A stretch of DNA of 64,000 bases from positions 248,001 to 312,000 of the forward strand of contig JANFNE010000034.1 of assembly GCA_024867545.1 (NCBI GenBank), in the 5' to 3' direction. The translations under genes and the position numbers were made by a program. Below, piece after piece: positions 44,429 to 53,658 of this stretch; the stretch's first letter is position 1, and each line of letters opens with the position of its first letter. Under the pieces are notes generated by a model that was not told the DNA's origin, ran no database searches, and saw only the letters and a list, made by a program, of their open reading frames with translations. Source of the DNA: Phytopythium helicoides (taxonomy: Eukaryota > Oomycota > Peronosporomycetes > Pythiales > Pythiaceae).

Positions 44429-45381
44429 ATAGTGGTCCGCTTGACGACTTCGATGGCCCGACAGAAGTTGGAGCTGGACGTGGGCCTGTGTTTCGACCTT
44501 CTCGGCTTGAAGAGCAAGTTCACAATCGACTCGCGCACCCGAACACTACAGGTAAGGATCCTCACTTGCTTTTAGAATGGGTGCAGCAGCTGCCGTCCAC
44601 TCGATTCCATGCGGCGCCGGCAGTCCTTCGACATCTGTATGACATGGGGTTCGGCCGACGCGGGCTATCGATTATGCATTTGCGAACGGTAAGGCCATCC
44701 GATCTCCTCACCAGTGCAGGAGCGACCGACATGTCCGACTTCGCGAAGCGATCTGCGCTTCCGGCAGCACGCTCGCCAGGTTCCATCAATGAAGTAATAT
44801 CGGCGCTGCGAAATCTATGTATGTTTGGAGAAGCCTTCTACAATACTAGCACCATGGAGGTACTTCGCGCGCTGCTATTATTTATTGAAGAATTCGACGA
44901 CCAGCCTTCTCCATCCTCAGCATTGTGCAGGGTTTTGGTCACGTTCGCTGACTTGATGCTCGACGAATATCGCAGTCGGATCATGAGCTCCGGTATCGAG
45001 GAGGGAATTACAATCACATCAAAATTCACGCGCAGCAGTAACCTATTGATCCGGCTGCGCGAATCTGCCTGTACACAGTATGCAGTACCTTCACCAACAC
45101 CTCAACAGTCAGCTGGGAGCACACGACCAGCAACCAAACGCGAGTTAACCGAGCGGCCAGTGTCACATGTACCTCCTGAAGTATTGGCGGCTCTCCCCAA
45201 ACGTGGGCGACAATCGTTGTGTATGAAGTATATCTCCGTGGCTGATTGCCACGGTGGCACCAACGGAAAGTGTTTTTCTAAGAAGCGAGGCCATTTCAGG
45301 CCGGCAGAGCTCCCGAATATTGTGAAGTCGTACATCGAAGATAACTATCAAGGTCTCAAGCCAGAGTTTTCTGACCTCTGA
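44296..45381 (+). CDS. Retrotransposon ORF B (gag-like, second part)
   Basis: The frame is open from 44296 to TGA 45379-45381 and has no ATG until about 44,643, although upstream codons look coding (GPVFRPSRLEEQVHNRL). It is therefore probably expressed by a -1 shift from ORF A, or was separated from it by an indel. It contains a helical region (LRALLLFIEEFDD, ALCRVLVTFADLMLDEY) and near the end a Cys/His cluster, LCMKYISVADCHGGTNGKCF followed by KKRGHF, as in zinc-binding gag proteins of DIRS-like elements. It shares its frame with the RT ORF, from which one TGA separates it. Confidence 0.6.
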   Translation, partial: SASYRGRCGYHNRTPCTASQSDVTLPGSLFRRATPHASSPHTGVNSGPLDDFDGPTEVGAGRGPVFRPSRLEEQVHNRLAHPNTTGKDPHLLLEWVQQLPSTRFHAAPAVLRHLYDMGFGRRGLSIMHLRTVRPSDLLTSAGATDMSDFAKRSALPAARSPGSINEVISALRNLCMFGEAFYNTSTMEVLRALLLFIEEFDDQPSPSSALCRVLVTFADLMLDEYRSRIMSSGIEEGITITSKFTRSSNLLIRLRESACTQYAVPSPTPQQSAGSTRPATKRELTERPVSHVPPEVLAALPKRGRQSLCMKYISVADCHGGTNGKCFSKKRGHFRPAELPNIVKSYIEDNYQGLKPEFSDL

Positions 45382-45399
45382 CGCCAGGAAACGGTGGAT

Positions 45400-47517
45400 A
45401 TGAACAGAGTTCAGCCGAGCCACAATCAGAATGGTGTCCCAGTCATCCAGTCACTCACGAGCAGCAAACGGCATAGTCAGAGCGCGGAAGAATTACACGA
45501 TAGATTTGTGAGAACGCTCGTTCAACTGCATGAATTGGGTGAACGGCAGTGGCGCGACAATTTGGTAAAACTAGCAACAGATGCACACGTTCAGTTACCA
45601 TTCGACGGACTTCCAAGTGGAGATGGCATTAACATGGCGATGGTTGAGTGCCTGACAGAGATAGCCCAGCGCACTGAGTACAAGCTGCCGGAGTTCGTTC
45701 GGCACTTTCGGAATGAAATAGGAGCAGATTCACGTCCAAATAAGGCCCTGTTTGAGCTTGAATTGCCTGTCGACGATAGGATGGCGGATCGCTTCCGAAG
45801 GTGGAATGAGATTGTTCGGCACGGGGTATGCCCAGTTTGGAAAGCCGAACGTCCTCCCCGGCAGCTGCAGAGGCCAAAGAATCACGCATCGGTATCGGAC
45901 GCGGAGGTGCAGGTGAGACGCCATCTGGGGAAAGGACAACGAGAAGGACGATATCTCATTGTCGACAAGTCGATGCTTGAAAAGTGGCAAGAGGTGGTAA
46001 TTAGTCCGATTGGGGTGGTGCAAAAGGATGGTCCGGACGGTCCGGACGTCCGGGTGATCAATGACTATTCATTTCCCGATGGAGCATCAGTCAACGAGTT
46101 CACGGTGCGCGAAGAATTTCCCGACGTGTCGTACAATCCTCCGTCTGATATAGCAAGGCGCATTCACGAGCTTCGCAGCAGCGCCTCCGACGCACACGAT
46201 GTCCTAATGATGGTAGGTGACGTCGCCGGAGCGTTTCGGCACGTACCAATATCGGCGGATCACGTCCACATGTTCGCATTCGTCTTTGAAGGCCTCCTGG
46301 TAATTGACCTAGCCTGTGGTTTTGGATGGTGCGGTTCACCGGCATTCTACTCTCTTCCAGGCTCAATCATCAACTATTTGTTTGAACGGAAGTGCCAAGT
46401 CAACGGTCCTGCTGTCTTTGGCGGTAATGTGTGGTGTGATGATCACACGTGCGTGGAAATCAACACCAGCTCAAATTGTGCCCTGTCCAATCTCTCCTTA
46501 CGTCGCGCAATGGCAACGGTTCTCGGCCCGAACGCCATCAACGAGAAGAAGTTCACACCATGGAGTTCGCAATGCAAAGCGCTTGGTCTTATCTGGGATA
46601 CCGACGCTGGGGTCGTATCGATCCCAAGAGATAAGATATTAAAAGCATTGGGGCGCGTAGACACCCAGTTATCGGCGAGGCGCGCAACGAAGTCAGAGGC
46701 TCAGAAGCTCTTAGGAAGTCTCCGACACGTGGCACCCTGCTTTCTCCCAGCCCGTGCATTCTTTCAGAGAATTCAAGATCAATCCAAATCGTGGCACGCC
46801 AATTGTCGGTATACACTCCCTGACGGGTATCTCGAAGATTTAAAATGGTTCCGCGCGGTACTGCTCCGTGAACGTGAGCTGAATGTGATTCCTGTCAGCT
46901 ATTTCGCTAGATTGGCGATGCCATCTGTACATGTTCATATGGATGCGTCCGACGACGGTGTGTGCGCTCTTGAGCCGCGGATGCGTCAATACATCCGGTG
47001 GCAATTCACCCCGGACCAGCAGCGCGCAATTCACGCGGAAAATCACCCTTTCTCAATAAATGTTCGCGAGCTGCTTAGCGCAACACTGGCAGCACTAATT
47101 TGGGGACCACATTGGACAAACTCGGCTGGCGACATTGTACATGTGTGTTTCTGGATTGACAACATCAGTGCAGTATCGTGGGCGACGAAGCGATCGAGTC
47201 GTCATCCGCTGGCGCAGCTATACAACAGATTGCTTTCATTGTCGGAGTTCCAGTATAAACTCGCTTTCTCCGCACAACACATTGCTGGGAATCAAAATAC
47301 CATGGCGGACGCAGGATCACGAGCATGGACGGCAGAGCACCCATTGTTCAGTACATGGTCTAACCTCTCACATTCGTGGACACAGGTGTTGGTTCAACCG
47401 CCATACGACGATCTCTCACTCGTTTGGGAGAAGTGCTGCGCGGATACGCCATCGCAATCACTACCAAGAAACATTATGGTCGACATTGGCGCCAATGGAA
47501 GCGCTTCGCCCGTGTAA
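45400..47517 (+). CDS. Retrotransposon reverse transcriptase / RNase H
   Basis: 705 residues from the ATG at 45400. RT landmarks: VINDYSFPDGASVNEF, GDVAGAFRHVPIS (about 273), GFGWCGSPAFYS, and the catalytic WCDDHT at 346-348 in place of the usual YxDD. It continues with KCKALGLIWD-like thumb sequence and KLLGSLRHVAPCFLPARAFF. RNase H follows: HMDASDDG (about 515), NVRELLSATLAAL, WIDNISAVSWA and HIAGNQNTMADAGSR, giving Asp, Glu, Asp and the terminal Asp. The combination resembles DIRS/Ngaro polyproteins. No stops or frameshifts. The last 142 nt overlap the recombinase frame. Confidence 0.9.
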   Translation: MNRVQPSHNQNGVPVIQSLTSSKRHSQSAEELHDRFVRTLVQLHELGERQWRDNLVKLATDAHVQLPFDGLPSGDGINMAMVECLTEIAQRTEYKLPEFVRHFRNEIGADSRPNKALFELELPVDDRMADRFRRWNEIVRHGVCPVWKAERPPRQLQRPKNHASVSDAEVQVRRHLGKGQREGRYLIVDKSMLEKWQEVVISPIGVVQKDGPDGPDVRVINDYSFPDGASVNEFTVREEFPDVSYNPPSDIARRIHELRSSASDAHDVLMMVGDVAGAFRHVPISADHVHMFAFVFEGLLVIDLACGFGWCGSPAFYSLPGSIINYLFERKCQVNGPAVFGGNVWCDDHTCVEINTSSNCALSNLSLRRAMATVLGPNAINEKKFTPWSSQCKALGLIWDTDAGVVSIPRDKILKALGRVDTQLSARRATKSEAQKLLGSLRHVAPCFLPARAFFQRIQDQSKSWHANCRYTLPDGYLEDLKWFRAVLLRERELNVIPVSYFARLAMPSVHVHMDASDDGVCALEPRMRQYIRWQFTPDQQRAIHAENHPFSINVRELLSATLAALIWGPHWTNSAGDIVHVCFWIDNISAVSWATKRSSRHPLAQLYNRLLSLSEFQYKLAFSAQHIAGNQNTMADAGSRAWTAEHPLFSTWSNLSHSWTQVLVQPPYDDLSLVWEKCCADTPSQSLPRNIMVDIGANGSASPV

Positions 47518-48419
47518 TGGGTTGGCCAGTTTGGCTGCCCAATTCATCAAGGGCAAGCAACAAGCGCCTCGGGTTGTTTGCGATATATTGCTGGAGATAC
47601 GGGTTTAACAAGCGACGGCACGGCAACAATTATCGTACTATCAAGCTGAAGCTGGCCAGCGTCAAATGGTTTCACCGCAGACACGCAGGTCGTGATTTGA
47701 CAACCACACCAGACCTCCACATTCTTCTGCAAGGTATTAAGCGCTTGTCAGACCCAGTGAGGAAGAAACAACCCGTTACACCCGCCTTTCTACGCCTCCT
47801 ACGTCGCCGCATTGACACACGGCGACCACGTCAACGTCTAATGTGGGGATGCGTGCTCCTCGGATTCTTTTTCCTGCTACGCCGCTCAGAGTTCCTGAAG
47901 GTAGACGGCAAACGACATGCATACTGTCTGAGAGTATCAAACACCTTTTACTCAGACGCAAACGGCAACAAAGTATCAAGAGATCGAGCGACGTCAGTCA
48001 CCATTGGACTTGAAGGCTCGAAGAATGACCAGTATGGACGCGGTGCGTGGAGGACAATGCATGCATCTGGAGATCGGTCTATCTGCCCCATTCGAGCACT
48101 GGATCACATAATGAAAGCGAGACGCGCACTGAACAAAAGTGCGTCTCCTTATCTGTGCGCAGATGCTTCCGCGAAGGAGTTGGCAAGCACTTTGAAATCA
48201 ACAGCAAGGGATATCGGGGTACCAACAGCAAACTACTCCACACACTCCTTACGTATCGGAGGCGCCACCGCGCTGGCAAATGGCCGGGTTGACAGTCTTT
48301 CAATCAAGCTTTTAGGGCGCTGGATGTCGAATTGCTATGAGGAATATCCGGTGCAGGCCGCGAATGCAACAGCAGGCCTTTCGAGGCGAATGATTCGACC
48401 AGGCATGCCCACACGATAG
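47376..48419 (+). CDS. Retrotransposon tyrosine recombinase
   Basis: Up to 347 residues in a frame overlapping the RT ORF by 142 nt. No ATG lies near its beginning, so expression may use a frameshift or non-ATG start. Catalytic residues by position: the first Arg in FFFLLRRSEFL, the HSLR pair (His290, Arg293) in THSLRIGGATALA, Trp316 in GRWMSNCYEEY, and the likely nucleophile Tyr321 or Tyr324. It would integrate the circular cDNA by site-specific recombination, explaining the absence of a target duplication. Confidence 0.88.
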   Translation: MDTGVGSTAIRRSLTRLGEVLRGYAIAITTKKHYGRHWRQWKRFARVMGWPVWLPNSSRASNKRLGLFAIYCWRYGFNKRRHGNNYRTIKLKLASVKWFHRRHAGRDLTTTPDLHILLQGIKRLSDPVRKKQPVTPAFLRLLRRRIDTRRPRQRLMWGCVLLGFFFLLRRSEFLKVDGKRHAYCLRVSNTFYSDANGNKVSRDRATSVTIGLEGSKNDQYGRGAWRTMHASGDRSICPIRALDHIMKARRALNKSASPYLCADASAKELASTLKSTARDIGVPTANYSTHSLRIGGATALANGRVDSLSIKLLGRWMSNCYEEYPVQAANATAGLSRRMIRPGMPTR

Positions 48420-48456
48420 GCGAGAGAGCATACTAAACATTGGGGCCGCTCTCCAC

Positions 48457-48491
48457 GCCCATACGCTTGGGCATGCTCATACGTTTGAGCA
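48457..48491 (+). repeat. Two tandem hairpins near the right end of the element
   Basis: GCCCA-TACGCT-TGGGC (48457-48472) is followed directly by TGCTCA-TACGTT-TGAGCA (48474-48491). Both loops begin TACG. They lie 36 nt after the recombinase stop codon and about 75 nt from the element end. Possible transcript-end or recombination structures. Confidence 0.5.
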
Positions 48492-49632
48492 GGAGCGACG
48501 CGGATCAATCGAAATTGATTTGCCCCTCACACACTCGAGCAAGACGTGAGCGATGTCCATGGAAACGGTGAAGCGCAACGAGTAGCAGCACGGCGTGGGG
48601 TGGTGCGGAACGCCTGAGCGCGTCTTGCCAGTATACAGCTGAGCTTGGGGGGATCGGGGGATCGATGTATTGGGGAATCGAGGATCGGGGGATCAAGGAT
48701 CGAGGATCAGCGGATCTCACGCCTTCTCTTCGCGTCCAGAGTCTCCAGATGCATCACCCCGTCGCCGCTCGACGGCTCCGTGGACTCTGTAGCACCATAC
48801 TGCACCTCACCGTGCCGCGCCGCACCACACTGCACCCCATCGCTCTACCTTTGCTTGGCTTGTTACTTCCTTGACTGCCTCAACCCTCTTCCACTCTCGT
48901 TCCACTGCGTACTCCACCACATCGACTCGCTGCACCACCACAACGCGCCCCCCACACACGGCGCGCACTCACAGGCACACGTACATCGCCCATACACACA
49001 CGCACAGCGCCTGGCGTCCTCCCCGCGCCTCCAGTCTCCGCGCTTCCGTCCCTGGCGCCACCAGTAGCTGCGCTTCCCTCCCTGGTCCCTGCTGCAGTCT
49101 GCAGCGCACACCTCACTCATCTACCAGACCTCAAAAATACTCACTCACCCAATCACTCCCTCACACATCTCCCACAGCTCACGCGAGCGCCGGTGCCGTA
49201 CAACTGGTACTGCCAACGCCAGCGCATCGCCGTCCTTTCTCGCAATGCAACGCCAGCTTTGCCGCAGCATCGAGTCGACACGATACGACGTCCAACACCC
49301 GAGCGAATTGGCTGTTGGAAATCAGGTCGCGTGACGTACTGTATACGACGTCCAGTGTCGACGCCAGCCAGAGTGGTACGGAATCCCGCAGTAGATCTTT
49401 GGAAGGTTGCAGTTTGCAGTAGACAGGATTGCTTGGTCGAGGAGGGTCCGGATCCCCTGAGCACGAACGAGGCTCTCTCACTTCTGGATTGTCCTGGCGG
49501 GGGCCCACACGCGTCCTGCACGCAGTCAATAGAGAAGGCAGCCACATGTCATCACCTCCCAGCTCTTCCAGTGACATCCTGTGTGAGTACCAGTCAGCAA
49601 GTCGGCAAGTCGGCAAGTCGGCTAGTCAGCTA

Positions 49633-52600
49633 GTCAGCTGCACTCTACCCTCCTCCACCTCCATCACATCGCTCGATCGCACGTGGTTCACACCCACGCA
49701 CAAGGGTTCTTCTGATCGCAGGGGTCGTCAAGCAACGGAGCACGACTCATGGGATGCAAGGGATGGGACTGCATGAGACAAAGGAGTCAGCGGTGGACCA
49801 ATTTGCACACGAACAGCAGGCGACGCGACCATCGAGCTGAGTCCGGTGGTCATGTTGAAGTTGAAGGCAAGGGAGGCGACCAGCGCTGCGAGGCTGCTAC
49901 CGTATGCGAGCTGGCGATGTGGTCCGCGCCATCCATCAAGCAGCGCGTGCTCTTGGAGCCGAGGCGGCTTTGCTTTGGCTTTGGGTATGCCTTTTTTTCA
50001 AACCAAGAGGAGAAGTGACCGGTCTCGACCACATACAAAAAGCAAGACGCCGTGGCCGCCGGCCGTATAGTTCCTTCACTTGCGATTTCGGCGCGAAGCC
50101 CAGAATCGCCTCCGAGCCTCGCCTCCGACCAGCGCGTCCGACTCGCCTCCCACGAGCTCCCGCGCCGCCACACCCGACGGCACACCACCATGAGCGTCTC
50201 CCTCTGCCTCCCGACGCTCTTCTCGCTCGCCCTCGCGCTCTCCGCGCTGCTCTACGCGCTCGGCACGACGCTTTTGTTCGCGGCCGCCGCCGTCTACGCC
50301 ACGGCCGTCTCCAAGCGCCGCAGCGAGAGCCACAAGGAGACCGACAACGCCGCCAAGCGACAGAGCACGCCAGGCACCGCCTCCGACGTCTCGGAAGACT
50401 CGGAAGACTCCGCACGCGCCAACCAGGACGCCGCTCAAGCCGACTTGGACTTGGACTTCTACTATAACAGCGAGAACGCGCGCGAGTTCGAGTTCGAGTT
50501 CGAGTTCGAGTTCGAGCGCCTGGCGCACAGCGGTGACGGTGTCTCTCGCTCCCATTTCTGCTCCCGATCCTACTCGAGCCGCGACGGCAGCGACGACGGT
50601 GAAGGCGAAGGCGAAGGCGGCTACGAGTCGGACGACTGCGCCAGTTCCGCCGGGTCCTCCATCGACCACTGGGACCCCATCTTCGACGAATACTACCAAG
50701 ACGTCGATGCCGCGACTGAACCCGCCGACTTCATGTTCGCCGACGCATGTATGCACGGCATCTACGGCTTTTGCCTCTCTTGTGACGGGCCATACTACGC
50801 CGACTGCGATGTCGAGGACCTCGACTGCGACGTACAAGATGATGGAGAGTGCCTCGAGTACATCCACGACGGCGAGTACGAAGAGTACAACTACGATGGA
50901 GAGTACGAAGAGTACAACTACGATGGAGAGTACGACGAGTACAACTACGACGGAGAGTACGAAGAGTACAACACCGAGACGCAACGCGTACGAGACCTCC
51001 TGTCATATTATGGCGACATGCACGATACGTCCGATGCGGACGCCGTCATCGAGAGCTTTTGCCACAACTTCATGGACGGTCACGACACGGACTACAACGA
51101 CCACTACCGCTACGGCGGCGGCGACCTCGACTACAGCTGTGGCAACTACGGCAGTGTCGCTGCATCCAATGTGTCGTTCGAGCTCGATGAGGTGAAGATC
51201 GTTGGCCCCGACCTCGAGCTTCTGTCCGCGCTCGGACTGGAGCTTCCACATGAGTCCGAGTCCGAGACGAACCGCGTCGGACCCGACCTCGAGCTTCTCG
51301 CCGCACTCGGACTGGACCAAGACTGCCAAGCTGAGTCCGTCACAACAACCGTGACCTCGAGCTCGCAGCCGTCGGTCGAGACGACCGAGACCGCAAACAT
51401 CACGACCGCCAAGCGTAATGGCACGACCAGCATCCCCAACGCCAGGATGGTGTCATCGACCAAGCGACCCACGCGCACCAACGCCAACAAGGCGCTCGAG
51501 AACCGTCCGCGCTGGCGCTGATCTCAAGAAGACACAGCATGATACGACACGACACGACATAACACAGCGTGTTGTCCAGTCTGGTCGTCTGTGGAAGCCA
51601 ACCGACTGGAAGGCTCCACCCTGCCTGCACTCGCTGGCATCCCGAGTATTTATCATCCATCTATTTATCTATCTATCTATCTAGCCATCAACTATGAAAA
51701 GTACGCACGTACACCATTGATCGATTCGATCTGCATGTTCAACACTGATAATCAAACAGCAATACACAAAAACACACAAACAAGCGTAGCGTGAGATCCG
51801 AGATCCGAGATCGATTCCGACACGACTCGATACAGCATCACATCATGAATGCACACAGCATCACCAAACTTGTTCCCTTCTCGCCGACTCGCCAACTTGA
51901 CAACTCGCCGACTCGACAACTCGACAACTAGCCAACTTGCGAGCCTCATCCTTGTTTCTCTCTTGCACACCTGTGCTGTCCAAAGCATCACTCTTCCAAC
52001 ATCAAGCAAGCAAGCATCAAGCAAACAAACCGAGACCAGCAAACCGAGACAGCACCATGAATATGGGGGAAGAAGTGCATAGAAAAAGAAATTCATAAAG
52101 TGAGGGAAAAAGAAAATGAATATGGGAAAAGAGGAAAGAGGAAAAAACAGAGGAAAAAAAGAGAAAAGAGAGAAAAAAAAAGCAAACGCACCTGACAGAT
52201 CACATCAACCTCGGCGCGTTTCCTTTTCGATCGACTCGCCTTGAGCTGCAAACACACCATCCATTCGTTCATTCGTCCATTCATCCATTCATGCCGTGTA
52301 GAGAGAGAGAGAGAGAGAGAGGCAAACAATGAGCGGGAGTGGTGAGGTGGTTTCTTCTTGGATATGTGGAAACGTGGAAACCACTTCGAGCCGTAGGAAG
52401 AAAACACAAAAAAAACAACAACAACAACAACAAAAGAGATATTGTACCTGGAGCACTCCTGCACCACACCTGTACCACACACCAACATATTCAGATACCC
52501 ATGGGTTAGTGATGGGGTCGACAGACTGCAGACTGCAGACTGGCGCAACGAGAACCGAACCTGTCGTGAGCCGACGTGAACGCACGCTCAGAACTCGGTG

Positions 52601-53658
52601 CAGCGCAACGAGTCGCGGCACGCCGTGGCGTGGTGCGGAACGCCTGAGTGCGGCTTGCCAGTAGACAGCTGAGCTTGGGGGGATCGGGGGATCGATGTAT
52701 TGGGGAATCGAGGATCGGGGGATCAAGGATCGAGGATCGGCGGATCTCACGCCTTCTCTTCGCGTCCAGAGTCTCCAGATGCGTCATCCCGTCGTTGATC
52801 GACGGCTCCGTGGACTCTGTAGCACCATACTGCACCTCACCGTGCCGCACCACACCACACCGCACCGCTCTACCTTTCCTTGGCTTGTTACTTCCTTGAC
52901 TGCCTCGACCCTCTTCCACTCTCGTTCCACTGCGTACTCCACCACATCGACTCGCTGCACCACCACAGCGCGCCCCACACGCACGGTGCGTCCTGACAAG
53001 CACACGCACAGCGCCCGCACACACACGCACAGCGCCTGGTGTCCTCCCCGCGCCTCCAGTCTCCGCGCTTCCGTCCCCGGCGCTACCGGTAGCTGCGCTT
53101 CCCTCCCTGGTCCCTGCTGCAGCCTGCAGCGCACACCTCACTCATCTACCAGACCTCACAAACACTCACTCCCTCGCTCACTCCCTCACACATCTCCCAC
53201 AGCTCACGCGAGCGCCGGTGCCGTACAACTGGTACTGCCAACGCCAGCGCATCGCCGTCCTTTCTCGCAATGCAACGCCAGCTTTGCCGCAGCATCGAGT
53301 CGACACGATACGACGTCCAACACCCGAGCGAATTGGCTGTTGGAAATCAGGTCGCGTGACGTACTGTATACGACGTCCAGTGTCGACGCCAGCCAGAGTG
53401 GTACGGAATCCCGCAGTAGATCTTTGGAAGGTTGCAGTTTGCAGTAGGCAGGCAGGATTGCTTGGTCGAGGAGGGTCCGGATCCCCTGAGCACGAACGAG
53501 GCTCTCACTTCTGGATTGTCCTGGCGGGGGCCCACACGCGTCCTGCACGCGGTCAATAGAGAAGGCAGCCACATGTCATCACCTCCCAGCTCTTCCAGTG
53601 ACATCCTGTGTGAGTACCAGTCAGCAAGTCGGCAAGTCGGCAAGTCGGCTAGTCAGCT
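49633..53658 (+). repeat. Array unit 6
   Basis: 4,026 bp. It carries the segment of about 41 bp shared with units 2 and 7 (about 49,951-49,991) and right-block variants such as cccgacggcacacc. A four-run G block is at 52,677-52,722. Confidence 0.9.
50190..51521 (+). CDS. RPRWR-family array protein, copy 6
   Basis: 443 residues, the shortest: one whole VGPDLELL repeat (27 residues) is missing. First copy with ETDNAAKR instead of ETHSAAKR, and with Cys for Arg in ESFCHNF, which adds a cysteine outside the six-cysteine block (shared with copy 7). Ser for Ala in AVSKRR. Five EF pairs and four Tyr-rich repeats. RPRWR end kept. Confidence 0.85.
   Translation: MSVSLCLPTLFSLALALSALLYALGTTLLFAAAAVYATAVSKRRSESHKETDNAAKRQSTPGTASDVSEDSEDSARANQDAAQADLDLDFYYNSENAREFEFEFEFEFERLAHSGDGVSRSHFCSRSYSSRDGSDDGEGEGEGGYESDDCASSAGSSIDHWDPIFDEYYQDVDAATEPADFMFADACMHGIYGFCLSCDGPYYADCDVEDLDCDVQDDGECLEYIHDGEYEEYNYDGEYEEYNYDGEYDEYNYDGEYEEYNTETQRVRDLLSYYGDMHDTSDADAVIESFCHNFMDGHDTDYNDHYRYGGGDLDYSCGNYGSVAASNVSFELDEVKIVGPDLELLSALGLELPHESESETNRVGPDLELLAALGLDQDCQAESVTTTVTSSSQPSVETTETANITTAKRNGTTSIPNARMVSSTKRPTRTNANKALENRPRWR

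Larger units (their letters stand above)
43404..48565 (+). mobile_element. DIRS-type (tyrosine recombinase) retrotransposon
   Basis: 5,162 bp between the interrupted halves of unit 5, read on the plus strand. It carries two overlapping gag-like frames, a reverse transcriptase/RNase H frame and, overlapping its end, a tyrosine recombinase. No DDE integrase, aspartic protease or ordinary LTR was seen. That gene set defines the DIRS order (DIRS, Ngaro, PAT), which integrates by recombinase without target-site duplication; none is visible here. I could not establish the terminal repeat type by eye. Short hairpins occur at both ends. The RT and recombinase frames lack internal stops, so the copy looks recent. 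Confidence 0.88.
40452..49632 (+). repeat. Array unit 5, split by a retrotransposon
   Basis: 9,181 bp including the 5,162-bp insertion; 4,019 bp without it. The gene lies left of the insertion. The spacer resumes at cggtgaagcgc (48,566) exactly where it stopped at gctcaggact (43,403). Confidence 0.93.

Noticed and set aside
43404..48565. LTR retrotransposon (Ty3 or Copia type)
   Set aside because: No long direct terminal repeats, protease or DDE integrase, and a tyrosine recombinase is present instead.
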